Assembly (NCBI RefSeq): GCF_016937615.1
Contig: NZ_JAFHKI010000001.1
Coordinates: 1-52,456, forward strand
DNA: 52,456 nt
Origin: Pseudomonas lactucae
GTDB taxonomy: Bacteria; Pseudomonadota; Gammaproteobacteria; Pseudomonadales; Pseudomonadaceae
Reading direction: 5' to 3'
Under the pieces are notes generated by a model. It made no database searches and was not told where the DNA came from. It saw only the letters and a list, made by a program, of their open reading frames with translations. A program made the position numbers and the translations under genes. Of this stretch, positions 30,901 through 36,614 are shown one piece after another (position 1 is the first letter of the stretch; each line of letters opens with the position of its first letter).

Positions 30901-31324
30901 TCAGTGTGAACGTCTTACGCGTTGCGCGACGGCCCTCCATAACCAACCCCGTGATTGAGTCCGCCGTGACGACGAGGGTGTCCAACGCCAGTCCTTTGCT
31001 CATGGCCCAGTCGCGTATTTGCGCCGAATTGAAAGCGCTGCGTAATGCTGAAAACCCGGGGTAAATCGTACTGTTGGGCGGGATCTGAACAAGCGAGTCC
31101 GACACTTGGCGCAATGCCCACGTCGCTAACAGGTTTTGCAGTTGGCGATCGGCGTCACCTGATGTTGCCACCCCCGACGGCAACGTCGATTGCGAGGACG
31201 TATCGGCAGGTGGATCGATCGTTATCGCACGCTTGCTGCGCACAGCGGCGGCCGGGGATGGTATTGAAACATGCGCTGCTGACGCAGGCGCAGAGACGTG
31301 GTGGGGCAAGTAGATGCTCGACAT
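27905..31324 (-). CDS. Large toxin-like protein (dermonecrotic-toxin-domain type), 1,139 residues
   Basis: A single intact frame of 1,139 residues with no signal peptide. The first ~60 residues are Ser/Ala/Pro-rich and disordered-looking. The body has the layout of Pseudomonas toxin-like proteins annotated with the dermonecrotic toxin domain: PLPTRRDLAISQLRKVFP, then SYFEVFAAKMLIVKREDLP, GAPEPFDFAAYTSDAGPR and QGNFIHHRDTVLKIA. Residues ~954-1036 are hydrophobic (LFLSMIPFVGAIIDLVNGNI, EGSRGLIIDTFAALLGGAG), recalling the membrane-insertion parts of large bacterial toxins. The tail has a WYAVNPQTGLPIS motif. Start 31324 is chosen for the AGAGGAA ribosome site; ATG 31354 is the alternative. No immunity or secretion gene adjoins. 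The family assignment is from memory of similar proteins and the activity is unknown. Confidence 0.7.
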   Translation of the reverse strand: MSSIYLPHHVSAPASAAHVSIPSPAAAVRSKRAITIDPPADTSSQSTLPSGVATSGDADRQLQNLLATWALRQVSDSLVQIPPNSTIYPGFSALRSAFNSAQIRDWAMSKGLALDTLVVTADSITGLVMEGRRATRKTFTLSDTSGWWQVSARLRAAAGALDTAGKGVAYIPPESQAFSRNAVLHWYGVTPPTQPGELNQVRDALLASDWSALSTEAINRLQSRYVSASKAIGRMDERVHLVSCLSDLVRNRPDDEEVALTTLRTPVSATSGLSVDGSGRAAASDVLLACGLTIPKTIGEVRNTIRWLNAVIAPAPVLGNYAQLLGREWAPGRLSDTDKRSVAKFNDEDVYSSASGATVLRGLDFRGVLDDNTPQVLRDQADHFIDQILSHRVALLWGESVARTLSFQGASGAYELSALEAKQWTLAAFLLQIDPDFPGRPGTLVGYDIYQAGNNGRTIASVRADVEAHLSKNPLLDAQTTPLAAHLFLASSAPEFLVKGIPPTLRMGSAQWTDFRLGVAFAERQGGPGSSRAMSYDEIMALSKLEPMTDDQTAVLTNHGIDALLDWAVMQGVFAKPTDGVYTPQHYQQASKAFQAQNEQLVQALQVFNVPLPTRRDLAISQLRKVFPEHSVEQLKALTVYIADPAERRNQKPSEPVTRSLVETYMTGELVKDRWMLLAPGEQPPQLPKANSPFDIHRRLQPADQAAVDQNVRDLNARIADLPDVQAQLPDKVDAYLAALKQGLSTTTRKMIAELPLADRQALEYGEVELFALREQTDAVLTLEQTSAQVEERRGRQGTLIRCVHNGAVSYFEVFAAKMLIVKREDLPAQLTLGGTLENHQKTYGRWAPTDVQTQNGAPEPFDFAAYTSDAGPRAGMTSPGIIIDKLGDTLPALDSRHADSPVPNSFASARSQAIVERIMQGNFIHHRDTVLKIAQDELPIEQAREVSQRNKALFLSMIPFVGAIIDLVNGNIVEGSRGLIIDTFAALLGGAGTTVRSLAKATKAVAPFGAKAFSVLAKGVLVVSAFLNPLDGTADLIRWASKGLLTLPQTVAKAPKLSAVTKMVAVEEKLRTFFGVKSALGEAAILQEGVGQRSTHNGHNHSVPVQALQANGHWYAVNPQTGLPISTPLDGFTPLSST

Positions 31325-31355
31325 TTCCGGTTCCTCTTTACCATGGATTGGCAAG

Positions 31356-31375
31356 AGTTCTTGTCCTTAAGAACT
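31356..31375. promoter_or_regulatory. Inverted repeat AGTTCTT-N6-AAGAACT upstream of the toxin-like gene
   Basis: Two perfect 7-base arms with a 6-base spacer, starting 31 bases before the chosen start of the toxin-like gene. The size and position fit a dimeric regulator site. The regulator is not identified. Confidence 0.5.
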
Positions 31376-31428
31376 GTCAAGAGGAAACATACGAGCCATC
31401 GCCTCACGGCACTGTAGGCCGACTCTCA

Positions 31429-31446
31429 AGACGGCGAAGGCCGTCT
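31429..31446 (-). terminator. Short hairpin downstream of pssA
   Basis: Perfect 7-base stem AGACGGC / GCCGTCT with a four-base loop, 29 bases after the pssA stop. There is no T-run, so it may be an RNA-stabilising hairpin rather than an efficient terminator. Confidence 0.4.
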
Positions 31447-31474
31447 GAGCGTTCGCTGTAGGACAGGTCGGGCT

Positions 31475-32818
31475 TTACAGAATGCGATAGAGCAACCGTT
31501 CAATTCGCACGCGGCTGACCCGACGCAGGAATTTGCCGACTGCGGGCGGGTAGTCCACCAGGGTCTGCAACTGCTGGTAGCCGCCAATGCGTGTGGCGTG
31601 CTGGAAAATCTGCGCCAGCTCCGCGCGCCGTGGCGCCAGCCACTGGGCCTTGGGATCATCGATCAGCAAGGCGTTTTCCAGGTCGAGACGAAACGCTCGA
31701 GGGTTGAGGTTGTTGCCGGTGAGCAAGGTATAACGCTCATCGACCCACATGCCCTTGAGGTGGTAGCTGTTGTCGCCGTCGTGCCACAGGTGCAGGTTGA
31801 GTTGGCCACTGTCGATCATTGCCTGATGGCGCTTGGCAAAACGGCGCAGGCTGATTTCGTACAGGTACGGCAATGCCGCAATGACCTTGAACGGCTCGCT
31901 GGGCGGGATATAGAAGTCGTTGGCGGTCTTGTCGCCGACGATGATGTCGATCTTCACGCCGCGCGCCAGGGCGCGGTTGATCTCGCGGGTCACCGGCAGC
32001 GGCAGGTTGAAGTACGGTGTGCAGAGGGTCAGTTGCTGTTGGGCACTGGCGATCAGCTCCAGGATCACCCGACTCAACGGGTTGTTCTTGCCGACGCCCA
32101 GCAAAGGGCTCACCGACAAGTCGCCATTGGGCAGTTGCCCGGCCGTGGTGTCGTAGGCCGCGTGTTTGAGACGGCTGCGCAGGTCGCCGATGTCGTTGCG
32201 CAGGCTGCGGGTGGTGGGCGGGTTCGGCAGGTCGAGACGGTGCACCGCCTTGGATGCCACCAGACCATGCTCCACCAGATGCTGCATGGAGTCGGCCAGC
32301 GGTTGGCTGTGGATCAGGTGGTAACGGTCGAAACGGTACTTGTCGAACTTGTGCAGGTACACGTTGTTCAGGCTGGCACCGCTGTACAGCACGGTATCGT
32401 CGATCACAAAGCCCTTGAGGTGCAGCACGCCGAACAGCTCGCGGGTTTGCACCGGTACGCCGTACACCGGCACTTCACTGGCATGGCTCTGGGTCATGGT
32501 CTGGTACCAGGCGCTGTTGCCCGGCTGCTTGCCGGCGCCGATCAGCCCGCGCTGGGCGCGCAGCCAGTCGACCACGACGACAATATCCAACTGCGGCCGT
32601 GCGGCCTTGGCGGCGTGCAGAGCGTCGTAGATCTCTTGCCCCGCTTCGTCCTGCTGCAAGTACAGCGCGACGATGTAGATACGCCGGGTGGCCTGGGGGA
32701 TTTTTTCCAGCAGGCAGCGCCGATAAGCGTCGGCGCCGGACAGCACCTCAATGGCCTCGGGTGTGACTGGAAAACCACGTAGCTTGGGCAGCAGGGAGCG
32801 TTTGAAGAACGACGGCAT
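31475..32818 (-). CDS. pssA: CDP-diacylglycerol-serine O-phosphatidyltransferase (PssA, PLD superfamily)
   Basis: A 447-residue enzyme making phosphatidylserine, the precursor of phosphatidylethanolamine, at the inner face of the membrane. Both HKD-type motifs of the phospholipase D superfamily are present: HLKGFVIDD near residue 133 and HLKGMWVDE near 351, with flanking GASLNNVYL and GNNLNPRAF. This two-HKD form is the peripheral PssA of Gram-negatives. The frame is open back to 32911, but MPSFFKRSLLPKLRGFP at 32818 matches the usual Pseudomonas start. Cardiolipin synthase is the main alternative but would show membrane helices. It is divergent from the TetR gene. Confidence 0.88.
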   Translation of the reverse strand: MPSFFKRSLLPKLRGFPVTPEAIEVLSGADAYRRCLLEKIPQATRRIYIVALYLQQDEAGQEIYDALHAAKAARPQLDIVVVVDWLRAQRGLIGAGKQPGNSAWYQTMTQSHASEVPVYGVPVQTRELFGVLHLKGFVIDDTVLYSGASLNNVYLHKFDKYRFDRYHLIHSQPLADSMQHLVEHGLVASKAVHRLDLPNPPTTRSLRNDIGDLRSRLKHAAYDTTAGQLPNGDLSVSPLLGVGKNNPLSRVILELIASAQQQLTLCTPYFNLPLPVTREINRALARGVKIDIIVGDKTANDFYIPPSEPFKVIAALPYLYEISLRRFAKRHQAMIDSGQLNLHLWHDGDNSYHLKGMWVDERYTLLTGNNLNPRAFRLDLENALLIDDPKAQWLAPRRAELAQIFQHATRIGGYQQLQTLVDYPPAVGKFLRRVSRVRIERLLYRIL

Positions 32819-32914
32819 AAGGCTCGCAATGGGTCGAATCCGAAGAGGTCCCGAGCTTACACCATGAGCCTGCTCAGGTCTCGCTACCGGGCATGGAAAT
32901 TTTATAGACAAAGA

Positions 32915-32928
32915 AGAACGATCGTTCT
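32915..32928. promoter_or_regulatory. Perfect 14-base palindrome AGAACGATCGTTCT, probable TetR operator
   Basis: A perfect palindrome 12 bases before the TetR-family start and 96 bases before the pssA start. The place and symmetry fit an autoregulatory TetR operator. Because the flanking genes diverge, pssA expression could also be affected. Confidence 0.65.
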
Positions 32929-32940
32929 ACTGTATTAAAC

Positions 32941-33504
32941 ATGAACGACATGCCCAGTAATGAAACCCGCGACATTATCCTCGACGTCACCGAGAAGTTG
33001 ATCTATCGCCATGGCATTGCCGCCACCGGCATGGATTTACTGGTGAAAACCGCCGGCGTCTCGAGAAAAAGTATCTACCGCTACTTCGCCAATAAAGACG
33101 AATTGGTGATTGCCGCCCTGCAACGCCGCGATGAGCGTTGGATGCACTGGCTGCGTGGCGAAGTCGAACCGGTCGACGGCAGCGGCGCACGCTTGCTGGC
33201 GGTATTCGCCGCCTTGAAAACCTGGTTCGGCTCGGCCGATTTCCGCGGCTGCGCCTTCATCAACACCAGTGGTGAAACCGGCAACCCGGACGACCCGGTG
33301 CGCCTGCTGGCCAAGGCTCACAAACAAAAGCTGTTCGAATACCTGCTCGAACTCTGTACCGCACATGGCACCCCCGATCCTGGACGGCAGGCCGCGCACT
33401 TGCTGATCCTGATCGATGGCGCCATCACCGTTGCCCTGGTGATGGGCGATTCAACAGCCGCTGATAATGCGCAATGCATGGCGCAAACGTTATTGGGGCT
33501 GTGA
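32941..33504 (+). CDS. TetR-family transcriptional regulator
   Basis: A 187-residue regulator. The N-terminal helix-turn-helix is typical: [20 protein letters not shown] and then [17 protein letters not shown]. The C-terminal ligand domain ([19 protein letters not shown]) resembles the TetR_C group that represses small oxidoreductase or detoxification genes. A perfect palindrome lies just upstream and is its likely binding site. The DUF1348 gene 40 bases downstream is probably in the same transcript and may be its target. The inducer is unknown. Confidence 0.9.
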   Translation: MNDMPSNETRDIILDVTEKLIYRHGIAATGMDLLVKTAGVSRKSIYRYFANKDELVIAALQRRDERWMHWLRGEVEPVDGSGARLLAVFAALKTWFGSADFRGCAFINTSGETGNPDDPVRLLAKAHKQKLFEYLLELCTAHGTPDPGRQAAHLLILIDGAITVALVMGDSTAADNAQCMAQTLLGL

Positions 33505-33544
33505 ACGCACGCTGGCGCAACTTCTTCTTAACAGGAGTCATGAC

Positions 33545-34024
33545 ATGTCATCCAACCCAGAAACACGCCCGCCCCTCCCGCCATTCACGCGTGAATCGGC
33601 CATCGAAAAAGTGCGCCTGGCCGAAGACGGCTGGAATTCACGCGACCCGCACCGTGTATCCCTGGCCTACACCCTCGACACGCAATGGCGCAACCGCGCC
33701 GAGTTCGCGCATAACCGCGAAGAAGCCAAGGGTTTCCTCACGCGTAAATGGGCCAAGGAGCTGGATTACCGACTGATCAAGGAGCTGTGGGCCTTTACCG
33801 ATAACCGCATCGCGGTGCGCTATGCCTACGAATGGCACGACGACTCAGGCAACTGGTTCCGCTCCTATGGCAATGAGAATTGGGAGTTCGACGAGAACGG
33901 ACTGATGGCCCACCGCTTTGCGTGCATCAACGATATGCCGATCAAGGACAGCGAACGCAAGTTCCACTGGCCTTTGGGCCGCCGCCCGGATGATCATCCG
34001 GGGCTGTCCGACCTGGGCCTGTAA
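33545..34024 (+). CDS. DUF1348 (NTF2-like) protein
   Basis: A 159-residue protein that fits the DUF1348 family across its length: [76 protein letters not shown]. The fold is SnoaL/NTF2-like; the biochemical role is not established. AGGAG seven bases before the ATG fixes the start. TetR-linked DUF1348 genes are common and suggest a stress or detoxification role (inference). A REP-type hairpin follows immediately after the stop. Confidence 0.88.
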   Translation: MSSNPETRPPLPPFTRESAIEKVRLAEDGWNSRDPHRVSLAYTLDTQWRNRAEFAHNREEAKGFLTRKWAKELDYRLIKELWAFTDNRIAVRYAYEWHDDSGNWFRSYGNENWEFDENGLMAHRFACINDMPIKDSERKFHWPLGRRPDDHPGLSDLGL

Positions 34025-34028
34025 ACCT

Positions 34029-34053
34029 GTGGGAGGGGCAGTGCCCCTCCCAC
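34029..34053. repeat. REP-type hairpin (GTGGGAGGGGCA / GTGCCCCTCCCAC)
   Basis: A 12-base GTGGGAGGGGCA followed directly by its near-exact inverse. It belongs to the same intergenic REP family as the copy after cheB. It lies five bases after the DUF1348 stop and could block read-through toward the convergent dehydrogenase gene. Confidence 0.8.
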
Positions 34054-34091
34054 CGGTGGATCGCTCTCCGGTTATGGATTGGCGACGCAGA

Positions 34092-35240
34092 CTAGTCCTG
34101 GTTTAAACCGACCCGATACAGCACGCCGTTATCCTCATCCGTAAGCACATACAAAAACCCATCAGGCCCCTGCCGCACATCGCGAATCCGCGCCTTCAAC
34201 CCGCCCAGCAAACGCTCTTCATGCACCACCTTGTCGCCATCGAACTGCAAGCGAATCAGCTCCTGGCTGGCGAGCGCGCCGATAAATACGTTGTGCTGCC
34301 ACGGCTTGAAGCGATCGGCATCGTAGAACGCCATGCCGCTGATACCCGGTGATTTCTCCCACACATGACGCGGCTCTACCGTGCCTGCAACGGTTTTACC
34401 CTTGGCTTCGGGAATCGGTGTCAGGGAGTAGTTGATGCCGTGGGTTGCCAGGGGCCAGCCATAGTTTTTGCCGCGTTCGATCACATTGATTTCATCGCCA
34501 CCCCGAGGCCCGTGTTCGTTTTCCCATACCGTGCCGCTCCAGGGGTTCAGTGCCAGGCCCTGCGGGTTGCGCTGGCCGTAGGACCAGATTTCCGGGCGTA
34601 CGCCTGCCTGGCCCACGAACGGGTTGTCATCCGGCACGCGGCCATCCGGGAAGATCCGCACGACTTTGCCTTGCAGCTTGTCCAGGTCCTGGGCGGTGGG
34701 CCGGTCATTGTTTTCGCCAAGGGTCACGAACAGGTAGCCATCACGGTCGAAGGCCAGGCGCGAGCCGAAGTGGTTGCCGGTGGACAGTTTGGGTTCCTGG
34801 CGCAGAATCACCTTGAAATCGGTCAAGCCGCTGAGGTCGCTCGCCAGGCGTCCACGGCCCACCGCAGTGCCGGCCGTGCCGCCTTTGCCGCCGCCTTCGG
34901 CGTACGACAGATAGACCATGCGGTCTTCCTTGAAATCGGGCGACAACACCACATCCAGCAACCCGCCCTGCCCCTTGGCCCACACCTGCGGGACGCCGCT
35001 CAGCGGCGCGGAGAGCTTGCCGTCCGGGCTGACGAACCGCAGGTGGCCGGGACGCTCAGTCACCAAAAATCCTTGCCTGTCCGGCAAAAACGCGACAGCC
35101 CAGGGATGATCCAGGCCCTGGACGATTGGCGTGACAGAAAGACTGCCTTGTTCGCTCGGGAACTGTTGGGCATCGGCGGCGTAAACGGCGCTGATGCTGG
35201 TTGCGCAGATAACGGCTAGCAGGGTTTTGCGTAGAAACAT
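34092..35240 (-). CDS. Periplasmic PQQ-dependent sugar dehydrogenase (YliI/aldose dehydrogenase type)
   Basis: A 382-residue protein with a signal peptide (MFLRKTLLAVICATSISAVYA). It is a GSDH-type six-bladed propeller: GLDHPWAVAFLPD, FLVTERPGHLRFV, GGLLDVVLSPDF, NHFGSRLAFDRDGYLFVTLG, then WSYGQRNPQGLALNPWSG, and ENEHGPRGGDEINVIERGKN, which carries the catalytic and PQQ-contact His/Arg region. It oxidises aldose sugars in the periplasm using PQQ and passes electrons to the respiratory chain. PQQ synthesis genes are not in the window. It is 11 bases downstream of a small secreted-protein gene. Confidence 0.9.
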   Translation of the reverse strand: MFLRKTLLAVICATSISAVYAADAQQFPSEQGSLSVTPIVQGLDHPWAVAFLPDRQGFLVTERPGHLRFVSPDGKLSAPLSGVPQVWAKGQGGLLDVVLSPDFKEDRMVYLSYAEGGGKGGTAGTAVGRGRLASDLSGLTDFKVILRQEPKLSTGNHFGSRLAFDRDGYLFVTLGENNDRPTAQDLDKLQGKVVRIFPDGRVPDDNPFVGQAGVRPEIWSYGQRNPQGLALNPWSGTVWENEHGPRGGDEINVIERGKNYGWPLATHGINYSLTPIPEAKGKTVAGTVEPRHVWEKSPGISGMAFYDADRFKPWQHNVFIGALASQELIRLQFDGDKVVHEERLLGGLKARIRDVRQGPDGFLYVLTDEDNGVLYRVGLNQD

Positions 35241-35251
35241 AAGGCGCGTCC

Positions 35252-35566
35252 TTACCGGCGATTGCCGTTGGCATCATAAGTGGGGGCTTTGGTTTCGGTG
35301 GCCGGCCGGCTGGGCGCTGCATCGCGCGTGGGGTAGCGATTGCCGATGCCGCCGTTTTCCAGGGTCGGTGTGCGTGTGGTCGGCCCGGTCTGAATCCCGC
35401 GAACCGTCGGCGCACTGGGCTGTGTGCCCTGCATGCTGTTGGGGTTGGCGCGGTGAATGGGGCCGTTGTTGCCGTTATTGTTGCCGGGCAGGTTCTGCGC
35501 CTGGGCAGCGCCCGCAAGTGCCAGGCCTAAGGCCAGTGCCGCAAGGTGACGCACAGCAGTGTTCAT
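35252..35566 (-). CDS. Small secreted Asn/Pro/Thr-rich protein
   Basis: A 104-residue protein of unknown function. It has a clear signal peptide (MNTAVRHLAALALGLALAGA, cut after AQA) and then a low-complexity, cysteine-free, disordered-looking region rich in Asn, Gly, Pro and Thr (LPGNNNGNNGPIHRANPN, ending TYDANGNRR). GAGG lies eight bases before the ATG. It is directly upstream of the sugar dehydrogenase and is probably cotranscribed. No known domain recognised. Confidence 0.7.
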   Translation of the reverse strand: MNTAVRHLAALALGLALAGAAQAQNLPGNNNGNNGPIHRANPNSMQGTQPSAPTVRGIQTGPTTRTPTLENGGIGNRYPTRDAAPSRPATETKAPTYDANGNRR

Positions 35567-35750
35567 GACAATGCCTCGCTGGAACGGGAAATACGTGCTT
35601 TCGATAACACGCTACGCCCAGGGTTCGGCTTTGGTAACTAAATACTTTCTCATCAGGTGTAACACAATCTGTCCGCGCATCCGTTCGGCGAAACTTTTCC
35701 CACAGCCTCCGAGTCACCAGAACACAGGCTCTGACGGAGGAATCGCACGC

Positions 35751-36590
35751 ATGCCAAGGGCAATCTGGAAAGGCGCTATCAGCTTCGGTTTGGTCCATAT
35801 CCCGGTGTCGCTGGTGTCGGCCACGTCTTCGCAAGGCGTGGATTTCGACTGGCTGGACAAACGCAGCATGGACCCGGTGGGCTACAAGCGCATAAACAAG
35901 ACCACCGGCAAAGAGGTCACCAAGGAGAACATCGTCAAGGGGGTGGCCTATGAAAAAGGCCGCTACGTGATCCTCAGCGAAGAAGAGATCCGCTCAGCCC
36001 ACCCCAAATCCACCCAGACCATCGAGATCATCGCCTTTGTGGCCAGCGACCAGATCCCGCTGCAGAACATCGACACCCCTTACTTCCTCGCGCCGGATAA
36101 ACGCGGTGGCAAGGTGTATGCACTGCTGCGTGAAACCTTGAAGAAAACCCGCAAGGTGGCCCTGGCCAATGTCGTGCTGCACACCAAGCAGCACCTGGCG
36201 GCGCTGATGCCGCTGGAGTCGGCCCTGGTGCTGGTCATGCTGCGCTGGCCCGCCGAGGTCCGCGGCCTGGACGAACTGGAACTGGGCAGCGATGTGACCA
36301 AGCCCAGCCTGGCCAAGGGCGAATTGGACATGGCCAAGCGCCTGGTGGAAGACATGAGTGCCGACTGGCAGCCGGATGAGTATCGCGACAGCTTCCAGGA
36401 CAAGATCATGGCGCTGGTAGCCAAGAAGGCCAAGGCCGGCAAGATCGAAGACGTGGAGTCCCAGGAAGGCAGCGACGAGCGCAAATCGGCCGATGTGATC
36501 GACCTGACCGAACTGCTCAAGCGCAGCCTGGCAGGCAAACCGGCGGCCAAAAAAACCGCCGCGAAGAAATCCTCGAAAAAGGCCTCTTGA
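35751..36590 (+). CDS. ku: Ku protein (bacterial non-homologous end joining)
   Basis: A 279-residue Ku homodimer subunit that binds DNA double-strand ends and recruits LigD. It starts MPRAIWKGAISFGLVHIPV, the usual bacterial Ku start, and shows GVDFDWLDK, TIEIIAFVASDQIP and YFLAPDKRGGKVYALL. The C-terminus is a lysine/alanine-rich tail (KPAAKKTAAKKSSKKAS) typical of DNA-binding extensions. GGAGG lies ten bases before the ATG. ligD follows 24 bases after the stop. Confidence 0.95.
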   Translation: MPRAIWKGAISFGLVHIPVSLVSATSSQGVDFDWLDKRSMDPVGYKRINKTTGKEVTKENIVKGVAYEKGRYVILSEEEIRSAHPKSTQTIEIIAFVASDQIPLQNIDTPYFLAPDKRGGKVYALLRETLKKTRKVALANVVLHTKQHLAALMPLESALVLVMLRWPAEVRGLDELELGSDVTKPSLAKGELDMAKRLVEDMSADWQPDEYRDSFQDKIMALVAKKAKAGKIEDVESQEGSDERKSADVIDLTELLKRSLAGKPAAKKTAAKKSSKKAS

Positions 36591-36614
36591 GCCTGCCGGT
36601 GCCTGGAGAATCCT

